Positions 1 to 9,199 are shown, counted from the stretch's first letter. The stretch: DNA of 64,000 nt from Aminobacter aminovorans (GCF_900445235.1 NZ_UFSM01000001.1:1551001-1615000), one strand, 5' to 3'. Numbers and translations: made by a program. The notes: generated from the sequence alone by a model not told the origin.

Positions 1-161
1 AAAACTCGAAGGGCGTCCGCCTCGTCAACCTGCCGCAGGTACGCGACATCGAGAACGAAGAGCTCGAAAAGATGCTCGCCGGCCAGCAGACCGCCCAGCA
101 GGCGCTCGACAACACCGTCGCACGCGGCAACAAGGCGATCCAGGAAGCGATCGGCAACTGA
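1..161 (+). CDS. ugpB: UgpB-like ABC solute-binding protein, C-terminal end (partial)
   Basis: The frame is open from base 3 to the TGA at 159-161 and gives the last 52 residues of a protein ending in TVARGNKAIQEAIGN. This tail, with its segment EELEKMLAGQQTAQQALD, resembles the C-terminus of periplasmic sn-glycerol-3-phosphate/sugar binding proteins of the UgpB family. Two matching permeases and an UgpC-type ATPase follow on the same strand, so this is very probably the binding protein of that importer. The rest of the gene lies left of the window. The substrate cannot be read from this fragment. Confidence 0.8.
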   Translation, partial: NSKGVRLVNLPQVRDIENEELEKMLAGQQTAQQALDNTVARGNKAIQEAIGN

Positions 162-185
162 CATCAGCTTGAAGCCATCGTAGCG

Positions 186-302
186 CTGCCCTCATCCGCC
201 TACCGGCACCTTTTCCCCGTGAACCGGGAGAAGGGACAAGCGGCAAGGTGGGCGCCCTTCCTCTCTCCGTTCACGGGGGAGAGGCTAGGGTAAGGGGCGG
301 CG
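186..302. repeat. Imperfect inverted intergenic repeat (REP/RIME-like)
   Basis: The ugpB-ugpA gap holds two facing copies of a GC-rich element. The left copy is about 186-235 and the right copy about 255-302. Both carry a CCCCGTGAAC-like core flanked by GGGAGA/CTCTCC arms, and each arm can also fold on itself. Such a structure in an ABC operon often protects mRNA ends, so that more binding protein than permease is made. That role is inferred here. Confidence 0.6.
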
Positions 303-371
303 CAAACGCTGGGCCGAAGGACGGCAGCGATGCCATCCAGCTTCTGACAAACGCGTAACAAGAGGCCCTCA

Positions 372-1256
372 TTGTCCCCACGCGTCGTCTTTCCCAACAA
401 GATCCTGCCCTACCTGCTGGTCGCGCCGCAGCTGGCGATCACGCTGGTGTTCTTCTACTGGCCGGCGAGCCAGGCGCTGCGCCAGTCGATGCTGCGCGAG
501 GATCCGTTCGGCCTGTCGTCGAAATTCGTCTGGTTCGACAATTTCAAGAAGGTGCTGTCGGACCCCAACTATCTCAACTCGATCCAGGTCACGGCGATCT
601 TTTCGGTCTCGGTGGCAGCCGTTGCCATGGGTACTGCATTGCTGCTCGCCGTCATGGCCGAGAAGGTGGTGCGCAGCCGCAACCTCTACCGCACGCTGAT
701 GATCTGGCCCTATGCGGTGGCACCGGCCATTGCCGGCATGCTGTGGCTGTTCCTGTTCAACCCGTCGATCGGCTCGCTCGCCTATGGCCTGCGCTGGCTC
801 GGCATCAACTGGGACCCGCTGCTCGATGGCGAGCAGGCGATGGCGCTGGTGGTTGCCGCCGCATCTTGGAAGCAGATCAGCTATAATTTCCTGTTTTTCG
901 TTGCCGGCCTGCAGGCCATCCCCAAGACGCTGATCGAGGCGGCGGCCATCGACGGCGCCGGCGAGAACAAGCGCTTCTGGACCATCGTCTTCCCGCTGCT
1001 TGCGCCGACCACCTTCTTCCTGCTGGTGGTCAACACCGTCTACGCCTTCTTCGACACCTTCGGCATCATCCATGCCGTGACCGGCGGCGGGCCGGGCAAG
1101 GCCACCGAGACGCTGGTCTACAAGGTCTACAATGACGGCTTCGTCAATCTGATCCTCGGCGACTCCGCGGCCCAGTCGGTGATCCTGATGGTCATCGTCA
1201 TTGCGCTCACCGCCATCCAGTTCCGCTATGTCGAGAAGAAGGTGCATTATGGCTGA
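372..1256 (+). CDS. ugpA: Sugar/glycerol-3-phosphate ABC transporter permease UgpA
   Basis: This is a 294-residue inner-membrane permease with about six transmembrane helices, the usual UgpA/MalF-type length. It carries the EAA loop near residue 190 ([17 protein letters not shown]) that contacts the ATPase. The start is TTG at 372, preceded by AGAGG at 361-365 with six bases of spacing. The first in-frame ATG comes much later and would remove the first membrane helix. The gene overlaps ugpE by 8 bases (ATGGCTGA), a sign of translational coupling. The family suggests glycerol-3-phosphate or glycerophosphodiester uptake, but other sugars are possible. Confidence 0.9.
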   Translation: MSPRVVFPNKILPYLLVAPQLAITLVFFYWPASQALRQSMLREDPFGLSSKFVWFDNFKKVLSDPNYLNSIQVTAIFSVSVAAVAMGTALLLAVMAEKVVRSRNLYRTLMIWPYAVAPAIAGMLWLFLFNPSIGSLAYGLRWLGINWDPLLDGEQAMALVVAAASWKQISYNFLFFVAGLQAIPKTLIEAAAIDGAGENKRFWTIVFPLLAPTTFFLLVVNTVYAFFDTFGIIHAVTGGGPGKATETLVYKVYNDGFVNLILGDSAAQSVILMVIVIALTAIQFRYVEKKVHYG

Positions 1257-2144
1257 GCCGAAAGCCCTTCCGCCTGTCAGCGGGCACGACAAGCTGATGA
1301 TCGGTCAGTCGGTAACAGGCATTTATATCGCGCACGCCATCCTGATCCTCGGCATCGTGATCGTGGCGTTCCCGATCTACTACACCTTCGTTGCCTCGAC
1401 CCATTCGCTGCAGACCATCCTGCGCCCGCCGCTGCCGTTGGTGCCCGGCGACCGTTTCCTTGAGAATTATTCCGAGGCACTGTTTGGTGGTGTCGGCCGC
1501 ATTGGCGGGGTCAGCGTCGCGACGCTTTTGTTCAATACCACCATCGTTGCGCTCGGCATCGCCATCGGCAAGATCATCATTTCCCTGCTGTCGGCCTATG
1601 CGATCGTGTTCTTCCGCTTTCCGCTGCGGATGGTGTTTTTCTGGCTGATCTTCATCACGCTGATGCTGCCGGTCGAGGTCCGCATCCTGCCGACCTACAA
1701 GGTGATGGTCGATCTCGGCCTGATCGATACCTATACCGGGCTGATCGTGCCGCTGATCGCCTCGGCGACCGCGACTCTTTTGTTCCGCCAGTTCTTCCTG
1801 ACCATTCCGGGCGAGCTGGTCGAAGCCGCGCGTGTAGACGGTGCCGGGCCGTGGCGCTTCTTTTGGGATATCCTGCTGCCGCTGTCGCGTACCAACATTG
1901 CGGCGCTGTTCGTCATTCTGTTCATCTATGGCTGGACGCAATATCTCTGGCCGCTGCTCGTCACCAACCGCAACGACATGAACACCATCGTCATTGCGCT
2001 GAGAAAGATGATCTCGTTTGCCGATGCCGATACCGAATGGCATCTGGTGATGGTCACCTCAATGCTGGCCATCGTGCCACCCATACTGGTCGTTGTGCTG
2101 ATGCAGCGCTGGTTCATCCGCGGCCTCGTCGATACGGAGAAATA

Positions 2145-2145
<1 letters not shown>
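1249..2145 (+). CDS. ugpE: Sugar/glycerol-3-phosphate ABC transporter permease UgpE
   Basis: This is a 298-residue permease, the second membrane subunit of the importer. About six helices are visible, with the EAA loop [18 protein letters not shown] near residue 205. The start ATG at 1249 lies within the last codons of ugpA and gives the standard family N-terminus (MAEPKALPP). The TAA stop shares one base with the ATG of ugpC (TAATG), so the operon is tightly coupled. The UgpA/UgpE heterodimer forms the membrane channel for the UgpB-bound substrate. Confidence 0.92.
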
Positions 2146-3194
<1,049 letters not shown>

Positions 3195-3226
3195 CCGCGG
3201 GGTCACGGAAAGACGCTCCGCCTGGA

Positions 3227-4123
3227 CTAGCCGCCGGCCGGATGTATGCTCTCCATGATCCTTCCGATCAAAGCCTGGATCAGCGGATCGTCTGAGCGCT
3301 CGAACGGCCAGACGATGTAGTAGGCCCATGAGGCATCGATCGACGTTGAAAATGGCTGGATGACCCGCCCGTCGTTGAAATGACTGCGGGTCAGGACGTC
3401 GGACACCAGCGCAATGCCTTGGCCTTGCACCGCCGAAGCCACAGCATGCGCCACAGTCGGCACGCGCACGCTGCCGCAACCCTCGAGGCTAACGCGCGCC
3501 GCAGTCGCCCAGCGCGCCCATTCCTGGCCGTCATCCTCGTGAAGCAGCGTGATGCCGCCCAGCTTGCGTTCGCGATGCTGAAGGTCGAGCCGGGGAAACA
3601 GGATCGGCGAACAGACCGGGCGTAGCTTCACCGCGCTCAGCAGCAGCCAGCGGCAATTGGCGAAGGGCGGGTTGTCGTAGACCACCGCGATATCGGCCTC
3701 GGTCCAGTCGACGTCGCTCTCGCGCATGCAGTGGCGCAAGGTCAGGCGTGACGTGCCCATCGCCTCGGCGAATTCGACAAGCGTTGCGGTCAGCCAAGCG
3801 ATGCCGAGCGACGGCGACATGAAGATCGTAAGCGCGCGCGCCTTGCCGTCCAGATCGATATCGCCCGCCGAGCGCACCGCGCCCGCGAGCTGGCCAAGCG
3901 ACTGGGTGACAGTCTGGGAAAATTCCCGCCCGGCCTGGGTCAGAACGACGTTGCGGCCCGACTTCCTGAACAGCATCAGCCCAGTCGCTTCGCCAAGCTT
4001 GCGCAGTTGCAGCGATACCGCGCTTGGGCTCAAGGCAAGCTCGTCGGCTGCGCCGCGCAAGGTGCCAATCCGGGCGACGGCTTCGAAAGCGCGCAGATAT
4101 TGCAGAAAGCCCAGTGATCGCAT
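3227..4123 (-). CDS. LysR-family transcriptional regulator
   Basis: The 298-residue protein has a winged helix-turn-helix at residues 1-60 (FLQYLRAFEAVARIGTLRGA, then LSPSAVSLQLRKLG). A type-2 periplasmic-binding-fold effector domain follows. The start ATG at 4123 has GGAGAG about nine bases upstream; an in-frame start 69 bases further upstream has no such support and would run into the operators. The gene is divergent from the cysteine hydrolase operon, with 138 bases between them holding two dyads. It most likely controls that operon in response to its substrate. The effector is unknown. Confidence 0.88.
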   Translation of the reverse strand: MRSLGFLQYLRAFEAVARIGTLRGAADELALSPSAVSLQLRKLGEATGLMLFRKSGRNVVLTQAGREFSQTVTQSLGQLAGAVRSAGDIDLDGKARALTIFMSPSLGIAWLTATLVEFAEAMGTSRLTLRHCMRESDVDWTEADIAVVYDNPPFANCRWLLLSAVKLRPVCSPILFPRLDLQHRERKLGGITLLHEDDGQEWARWATAARVSLEGCGSVRVPTVAHAVASAVQGQGIALVSDVLTRSHFNDGRVIQPFSTSIDASWAYYIVWPFERSDDPLIQALIGRIMESIHPAGG

Positions 4124-4157
4124 CTGTCGTCGCTCTCCGTGCGCTGGTTGGCCGATG

Positions 4158-4198
4158 CCTATTGGCTTCCTGATAGGTGAGTATAACTGCACGATACT
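4158..4198. promoter_or_regulatory. Candidate LysR operator: two dyads
   Basis: In the divergent gap between the LysR gene and the cysteine hydrolase operon there are two short inverted repeats. CCTAT-N10-ATAGG occupies 4158-4177 and AGTAT-N9-ATACT occupies 4180-4198. Two adjacent dyads of the T-N11-A style are the usual layout of LysR recognition and activation sites. The assignment rests on position and symmetry only. Confidence 0.45.
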
Positions 4199-4261
4199 GA
4201 TCTGAATAAATTGCTTTTTTCAAACGATTCCTCGTCCTATCGTGAAAAAAGGAGGACCAAT

Positions 4262-4936
4262 ATGATCAAGGCTATCCCATTCAATTTTCCCTATGACGGC
4301 AATTTCGTCGCCGCAAACACCGCCCTTGTCGTCATCGATCTGCAGGAAGACTTCCTGTCGACGACAGGCTACTTCGCCAAGCATGGTTATGATCCGACGC
4401 CGCTGCGGGCGATCCTGCCGACAGTCAACCGGCTGATTGCCGCCGCGCGCGCCGCCGGTCTCAAGATCATCCACACGCGCCAGGGCTACCGGGCGGACAT
4501 GGCCGACATGACGCCCTACGAGAAGTGGCGGCGCAAGCGGGCCGGCATCGAAGGCACCGAGATCCTGCTGCGCTCCAGCCCTGGCTTCCATATCGTTGCG
4601 GAAATCGATGTCGCGGCCGAAGACATCATCGTCGACAAGACCTGTAACGGCGCCTTCACCTACACCGATTTCGAACATGTGCTGCGCGCGCAGGGCATCA
4701 CCCATCTATTGTTTTCGGGTTGCACCACGGACGTCTGCGTCCACACCACGCTGCGCGAAGCCTGCGACCGCAATTTCCAGTGCCTGACGATTTCTGACGC
4801 ATGCGCCAGCGGAGACCAGCGGGCGCATGAGGCCGCGCTGCATATGGTTACCGTCGAGAACGGCATCTTTGGCGCGCTTTCCGATTCAGCCGCTGTCATC
4901 GAGGCCCTGCAGGATTTGTCGGGGAAGGCGAGCTGA
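4262..4936 (+). CDS. Cysteine hydrolase, isochorismatase-like amidohydrolase
   Basis: This 224-residue enzyme has the isochorismatase-like hydrolase fold. The Asp-Lys-Cys triad is visible as D26 (LVVIDLQEDF), K126 (IIVDKTCNGAF) and C159 (GCTTDVC), with a conserved non-proline cis-peptide context at CTTDVC. Overall it looks closest to the biuret/ureidoacrylate amidohydrolase branch, so it probably hydrolyses a small amide or carbamoyl compound and releases ammonia. The ATG at 4262 follows GGAGG at 4251-4255. The next gene starts on its stop codon. The exact substrate is not readable from sequence. Confidence 0.85.
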   Translation: MIKAIPFNFPYDGNFVAANTALVVIDLQEDFLSTTGYFAKHGYDPTPLRAILPTVNRLIAAARAAGLKIIHTRQGYRADMADMTPYEKWRRKRAGIEGTEILLRSSPGFHIVAEIDVAAEDIIVDKTCNGAFTYTDFEHVLRAQGITHLLFSGCTTDVCVHTTLREACDRNFQCLTISDACASGDQRAHEAALHMVTVENGIFGALSDSAAVIEALQDLSGKAS

Positions 4937-5247
4937 TGTCGGCACCGACAACACAGAGATACGTTTCGCTGATGCGCCTGACCGACAAGGGCCTCGCCGA
5001 ACTCAGTGGCAGCGTCGACCGCCGCAAGGTCAGCGAGGAGCGCGTGGCAGCGCTTGGGGGCAAGTCGATCGCCTTCTACGCCACGCTGGGAAGCTATGAC
5101 TTCGTTCAGGTTTTCGAGATGCCGAGCAACGAGGCGATGATGCAATACGTGCTCACTGCCCGCCGCGACGGCTTCGTCGATCCGCTTATCCTGCCGGCAT
5201 TCGATCCGCCGACTTACGGCGGCATTGTCGAGCGCGTCCTGCAATAA
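4936..5247 (+). CDS. GYD-domain protein
   Basis: This 103-residue protein has the ferredoxin-like GYD fold. It shows LMRLTDKGLAEL at the start and the hallmark segment LGSYDFVQVFEMPSNEAMM in the middle. The ATG overlaps the stop of the cysteine hydrolase (TGATG), so the two are coupled. GYD proteins have no settled function; small oligomeric relatives bind ligands. Its place between a hydrolase and an importer for small molecules suggests a helper role in that pathway, which is inference. Confidence 0.8.
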   Translation: MSAPTTQRYVSLMRLTDKGLAELSGSVDRRKVSEERVAALGGKSIAFYATLGSYDFVQVFEMPSNEAMMQYVLTARRDGFVDPLILPAFDPPTYGGIVERVLQ

Positions 5248-5273
5248 ATAACAACAAGAGGGGAATGAATCCG

Positions 5274-6080
5274 ATGAAGAAGCTGCTTGCGATTGCCTCT
5301 ATGGCGATGCTGATGACGGGCGCCGCCCAGGCCGACGTGCCGGGGTTCGTTTCCGAAGGCAAGTTCAACGTTTGCACGACAGCCGCCTTTCCGCCCTTGA
5401 CCTACAAGACCAACCCGGGCGACACCACGCCGGTCGGCATCGACATTGATGTCGTCGAGGCGCTGGCCAAGCTGTGGAACGCCAAGGCGGGCTACATTGT
5501 GACGGACTTCGCCGGCCTGTTGCCGACGCTCGGTTCGGGCCGCTGCGACCTTATCGTCAGCGGCATCTACATCAACGACAAGCGCCGCGAGACCTATGAT
5601 GGCGCACCCTACATGAAGTCGGCGACGGTGATCGTCACCAAGGCAGACAATGCCGCGATCCAGGCACCCGAGGATCTCAGCGGCAAGACCATCGCGCTCG
5701 AAGCCGGCACCTATTACCGCGAAGAACGCGTTGATCCGCTGAACAAAGATCTGATGGCCAAGGGCGTGCCGCCCTTGACGGCGCAGGACTATCCCAGCCA
5801 GCAGGCGGCCTACCAGCAGGTCATGGTCGGGCGCGCCGACGCCACGCTGACCGAGGAAGCCGAGGGCGCCTTCCGGGTAGCCGGCGCCAGCGACCAGCTG
5901 CGCGTCGCCTATGTCTGGCAGTCGGAGTTCAAATATGGCATCTACAGCCGCCGCGACCCGGCAGATTTCGCTGCCGTGAAGTTGGCACTCAAGGCGCTGC
6001 GGGAGCAGGGCTTCTTCGCCGGGCTTGCCAAGAAGTACGGACTTGATCCGGCGGTCTTTGACGTCGACCATGATCTGTAG
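5274..6080 (+). CDS. ABC transporter substrate-binding protein, family 3
   Basis: This is a 268-residue periplasmic binding protein of the polar amino-acid type (SBP_bac_3). A signal peptide is clear: MKKLLAIASMAMLMTGAAQA, with cleavage after AQA. The mature part has the family pattern GIDIDVVEALAKLW and GRCDLIVSGIYI. I prefer the ATG at 5274 because AAGAGGGG (5256-5263) is then about ten bases away; the ATG at 5265 sits right against it. The stop is TAG. It follows the GYD gene by 26 bases and precedes one permease, so it should deliver the hydrolase substrate or a related compound. Confidence 0.88.
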   Translation: MKKLLAIASMAMLMTGAAQADVPGFVSEGKFNVCTTAAFPPLTYKTNPGDTTPVGIDIDVVEALAKLWNAKAGYIVTDFAGLLPTLGSGRCDLIVSGIYINDKRRETYDGAPYMKSATVIVTKADNAAIQAPEDLSGKTIALEAGTYYREERVDPLNKDLMAKGVPPLTAQDYPSQQAAYQQVMVGRADATLTEEAEGAFRVAGASDQLRVAYVWQSEFKYGIYSRRDPADFAAVKLALKALREQGFFAGLAKKYGLDPAVFDVDHDL

Positions 6081-6204
6081 TTCACCCTCCGACAACTTGC
6101 AGCCGCGCGAGTTGTCAAAGCTCTGACAGTTTGAAACCAGGCTTTTGCCGCCGGCCAGCCGGCATGGCGGCAAAAGGCTCGAGCCGGCGGGGAGTTGGCG
6201 GCGG

Positions 6205-6876
6205 ATGACTTTCGATCTCGCGCTTTTCCTGAGCGCCTTGCAGTCCACGGCTATGCTGAAAGGGGCGGGCGTTGCCATCCTTTTGTCGGCAGTTGTGCAA
6301 CTCGTCTCGTTCCTTTTGTGCCTGCCGGTGGCCTTGGCGTTGAACTCGCCGAAACGCGGGCGCAATCTTGCCGCCCAGATTTATGTCTGGCTGTTTCGCG
6401 CTTCGCCGCTGATCCTGGTTCTGCTGATTGTCTGGAACGGGGCGCCGCAACTGATCCCGGCCCTGCTCAAGGCGAACTGGTACACGCCCTTCGTTGCTGC
6501 GGCGATATCTTTCACGCTCGTCACCGCCGCCTACATGGCGGAGGTCATGCGCGGTGCGCTGCGGGCCATCGGACCCGGCCAGATGGATGCCGCCAAGGCA
6601 CTCGGCCTGACCAATGCCCAGGCCTTCTTCCTGGTCATCCTGCCCCAAGCTCTGCGCATCGCGCTGCCGTCGCTCGTCAACGAATTCATCAACCTGATCA
6701 AGCTGACGTCGCTGGCCTATGTCATCTCGCTGCGCGAGATCATGGCGGTAGTCAATGACGCGATCGCCGCGAGCTTCCGCTTCGTCGAATGGTATTGCGC
6801 GGCACTCGTCTATTATCTGGTGATCGTCTCGATCCTGATGGTGATCCAGGGGCTTATCCAGAGGCGGCTGGGCTGA
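6205..6876 (+). CDS. ABC transporter permease, polar amino-acid (HisM/GlnP) type
   Basis: This 223-residue membrane protein has about five helices and the EAA-type loop MDAAKALGLTNAQAFFLVIL near residues 130-150, typical of His/Glu/Gln family permeases. The start ATG at 6205 (MTFDLALFLSAL) has GGAG upstream; an in-frame ATG at 6145 would add a charged, non-conserved leader. It lies 124 bases after the binding protein. Such importers usually have two permeases or one homodimeric permease plus a GlnQ-like ATPase, but no ATPase gene follows. The next 245 bases are a rearrangement scar, so the ATPase may have been lost or may be shared with another system. Confidence 0.87.
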   Translation: MTFDLALFLSALQSTAMLKGAGVAILLSAVVQLVSFLLCLPVALALNSPKRGRNLAAQIYVWLFRASPLILVLLIVWNGAPQLIPALLKANWYTPFVAAAISFTLVTAAYMAEVMRGALRAIGPGQMDAAKALGLTNAQAFFLVILPQALRIALPSLVNEFINLIKLTSLAYVISLREIMAVVNDAIAASFRFVEWYCAALVYYLVIVSILMVIQGLIQRRLG

Positions 6877-6967
6877 GCGTTTCTGCGCGTCCAACCGGGC
6901 GTGCAGAGAAGGAGCCCGACGTATCGGACACTTGCCTCACAAATCGGAAACTTGAACTGACAGCCGT

Positions 6968-7076
6968 CAGCGCGTCGGAACCGGGTGCTCGCCGCGATGA
7001 TCTGAGAAGCCGCGTCCGGTCTTGCGGCCAGCGCGAAAAGCCGCATTTCTTCGGCAGCGACGGCAAGAGGGTATAG
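6968..7076. pseudogene. Scar: fused 3' tails of an hbd-like and an ugpC-like gene
   Basis: Bases 6968-7030 match 10045-10107, the 3' end of the 3-hydroxyacyl-CoA dehydrogenase gene, at 54 of 63 positions. Read on the minus strand they still give RGEHPVPTR followed by TGA. Directly abutting, 7031-7072 match 3146-3187, the 3' end of ugpC, at 41 of 42 positions. Read on the plus strand they give [14 protein letters not shown] and a TAG stop (7074-7076). The two tails are joined head to head at their inner ends, so they are remnants and not genes. An 8-mer GAACTGAC at 6954-6961 and its inverse at 7093-7100 flank the scar. No transposase is present. Confidence 0.8.
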
Positions 7077-7092
7077 GGCGCGGGCGTCTGGG

Positions 7093-7118
7093 GTCAGTTC
7101 CGGTACGGGCGAACTGAC
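7093..7118. repeat. Perfect 8-bp inverted repeat after the ftrA-like gene
   Basis: GTCAGTTC at 7093-7100 pairs with GAACTGAC at 7111-7118 around a 10-base loop. It lies four bases beyond the minus-strand stop of the regulator gene. There is no T-run on either side, so it is a weak terminator candidate at best. It may instead be a trace of the rearrangement next to it. Confidence 0.5.
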
Positions 7119-7121
7119 ACC

Positions 7122-8111
7122 TTAGGCCGATGCCATCTGTTTATCGGGCATCTCGATCATAAAACGTGCGCGATATTCACCTGGGCTTATCCCGACTTTT
7201 TTCCGAAAATGATGTCGAAGCGTATGGGAGCTTCCGAAACCGGCTGCCAACGCGATCGCCTCCATACTCGCGTTGCCTTGACACAACAGACGCTTCGCCT
7301 CGCTGACACGTTCGGCCGCGATCCAATCCCCTGGGGTCTTTCCTGTGGCTTCGGAAAACCGGCGCAGAAATGTTCGCATGCTCATCCGGGTTTCATGTGC
7401 CATCCGTTCGATGCTCCAGTTGGTCGCAAGATCGGCACGTATGCTGTCAAGAAGCGGAGCGATTTCCAGCCCTTCCCGGATCGGAACAGGCCGTTCAAGA
7501 AACTGTGCCTGTCCCCCCGTTCGGTGCGCGGGCATCACGAGACGTCTGGCGACTGAGTTCGCTGCAACGGCCCCGAAATCCTGCCTGACGATCTCGATCA
7601 GGAGATCGATCCCCGCCGCGCTTCCCGCTGACGTGTAGATACGATCATGAGCGCGGTACAGAGAGGTGTCATCAACCTCGATGTCGGGGTAATTTCGGCG
7701 CAGCTTGTCGGCATAACGCCAGTGCGTCGTTGCTGCACCACCCGAAAGCAGACCCGTCGCAGCAACAACAAATGCGCCGGAACATATGGACGCCAGCCGG
7801 GCCCCGCGCCTGTGAGCCGCTCGCAGTTGCTGGCACAGCGCTTCAGGGACGGGAACGTCAGCACCCTTCCAGCCTGGAACGACAACAATGTCGGCTTGTT
7901 CGATTACCTCCGAGCCGTTGTCGGCGACGATGACGAACCCGCCATGGGCACGCATTGGCCCCTCATCGACCGCACAACTGGCGAACCGGTACCATCCCGA
8001 TCCCAATTCAGGCCGAGAGAGTCCGAAGATTTCGGCGACGATGCCGAATTCAAAGGTGCACAGCCCGTCGTAAAGGAGGGCGACAATCAGGGGTCCAGTC
8101 AACTTTGGCAT
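7122..8111 (-). CDS. ftrA: FtrA/GlxA-type AraC-family regulator with DJ-1/PfpI domain
   Basis: The 329-residue regulator has an N-terminal DJ-1/PfpI-like domain (residues 8-170, with SICSGAFVVAATG at the nucleophile elbow). A C-terminal AraC helix-turn-helix pair follows (SIERMAHETRMSMRTFLRRF, then MEAIALAAGFGSSHTLRHHF). That is the FtrA layout, and FtrA genes usually sit divergent from a rhodanese gene, as here. I place the start at 8111 (MPKLTGPLIVALL); in-frame starts at 8132 and 8159 exist, but they would put the operator-like dyad inside the gene. The ribosome-binding site is weak at all three. Confidence 0.85.
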   Translation of the reverse strand: MPKLTGPLIVALLYDGLCTFEFGIVAEIFGLSRPELGSGWYRFASCAVDEGPMRAHGGFVIVADNGSEVIEQADIVVVPGWKGADVPVPEALCQQLRAAHRRGARLASICSGAFVVAATGLLSGGAATTHWRYADKLRRNYPDIEVDDTSLYRAHDRIYTSAGSAAGIDLLIEIVRQDFGAVAANSVARRLVMPAHRTGGQAQFLERPVPIREGLEIAPLLDSIRADLATNWSIERMAHETRMSMRTFLRRFSEATGKTPGDWIAAERVSEAKRLLCQGNASMEAIALAAGFGSSHTLRHHFRKKVGISPGEYRARFMIEMPDKQMASA

Positions 8112-8124
8112 GATCTTTACGTAT

Positions 8125-8142
8125 ATTGGCATTCCTGCCAAT
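8125..8142. promoter_or_regulatory. Candidate FtrA operator
   Basis: ATTGGCA-TTCC-TGCCAAT is a perfect 7-bp dyad in the gap between the ftrA-like gene and the rhodanese gene. AraC-type activators more often use direct repeats, so this could also serve another factor. Its place between two divergent genes supports a shared control site. Confidence 0.45.
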
Positions 8143-8189
8143 TGCAAGCACGGGGCCAAATCGTAGACAGAGAGGGAAAGGAGACCGAT

Positions 8190-8591
8190 ATGACCACATC
8201 AGTTACCGCTATCCCACCCGCACCTAGCGAGCTCGCCCGGCAACATTTCGCTGCTGAATTTACGTTTGAAACCGACTGCTGGGACGTTCATGAGGCGCTC
8301 AGCAAGGGCGCTGACTTCGTGCTTCTCGACGTGCGCAGCCCAGCGATGTTTGCCAAGGGCCATATACCGGGCGCCATCAATCTTCCGCACGGCAAGATCG
8401 TTCGGTCGAAGATGGTCGAGTGGCCCGACGATACGATTTTCGTGACTTATTGTGCCGGTCCTCACTGCAACGGCGCGGCACGCGGCGCTTTGCGGTTCGC
8501 TGAATTGGGACGCCCCGTCAAGATCATGGCGGGCGGCATCACCGGATGGCTCGACGAAGGCTTTGAGCTTGCAGCTTCCGAGACAGCGTGA
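8190..8591 (+). CDS. Rhodanese-like sulfurtransferase
   Basis: This is a 133-residue single-domain rhodanese. The fold markers are VLLDVRSPAMFAKGHIPGAINLPH (residues 45-68) and the active-site loop YCAGPHCNGA, whose first Cys should carry the persulfide. The ATG at 8190 follows AAAGGAG at 8177-8183 with six bases of spacing. It is divergent from the FtrA-type regulator, a common pairing, and overlaps the next GNAT gene by four bases (GTGA). It probably handles sulfane sulfur or thiol stress in the cytoplasm. No signal peptide is seen. Confidence 0.88.
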   Translation: MTTSVTAIPPAPSELARQHFAAEFTFETDCWDVHEALSKGADFVLLDVRSPAMFAKGHIPGAINLPHGKIVRSKMVEWPDDTIFVTYCAGPHCNGAARGALRFAELGRPVKIMAGGITGWLDEGFELAASETA

Positions 8592-9052
8592 CGGTTCAGA
8601 TCAGAAAGGCGTTGCCCAAAGACGCCGCACAGTTGCTGGATTTAATCCGGCAACATGCGCTCTTCGAGCGGGCGACCGAATGCGTGAATGAAGCCGATCT
8701 CGTCGCCATTCTCGATGCTCGTGAGCCTCCTACACATCTTATCGTAGCTGAAGATGAGAGAACCCTGATCGGCTATGCAGCTCTCACATTCGACTACGCA
8801 CTGTGGACTGCCGGCCGGTTTGCCCACCTCGACTGCTTGTTCGTGTACGAGAATGCGCGCGGACAGGGAATTGGAAAGCAGCTCTTCGACCATGTCGGTC
8901 TTCTGACCGAGGAAGCGGGGGTGGAGCGAATGGAATGGCAAACGCCGCTGCGGAATTTGGATGCGATACGCTTTTTCGAGCGCGAAGGCGGTGTTGGCCA
9001 GCCAAAGATGCGCTTCAGCAAGCACGTGCATTCTCCGAAGAGAGCCCGATGA
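8588..9052 (+). CDS. GNAT-family N-acetyltransferase
   Basis: This is a 154-residue acetyltransferase. The acetyl-CoA binding motif is FVYENARGQGIGKQLFDHV (motif A, near residues 82-100), followed by the usual late segment NLDAIRFFEREGG. It resembles the diamine/thialysine acetyltransferase-like branch, but the substrate cannot be told. The GTG start at 8588 overlaps the rhodanese stop (GTGA), so the genes are translated together under the FtrA-controlled promoter. Confidence 0.85.
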   Translation: MTVQIRKALPKDAAQLLDLIRQHALFERATECVNEADLVAILDAREPPTHLIVAEDERTLIGYAALTFDYALWTAGRFAHLDCLFVYENARGQGIGKQLFDHVGLLTEEAGVERMEWQTPLRNLDAIRFFEREGGVGQPKMRFSKHVHSPKRAR

Positions 9053-9199
9053 GGCCGGCCGATGTTGGCATACCCTAACCGACGCACGACCGGCCGAGCG
9101 CAACTCGTTGCAGTGATCGCTCGAATTTGACGCCCCGTGCTAACCTCCTGTTCATGCAGCACGATCGATGATCGGTTCAGCATCAAGGAGGTGGCAGGG

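Noticed and set aside
6900..7120. Insertion sequence remnant at the gene-tail scar
   Set aside because: Only an 8-mer inverted pair is present, with no transposase fragment or target duplication. The sequence is better explained by pieces of hbdA and ugpC.
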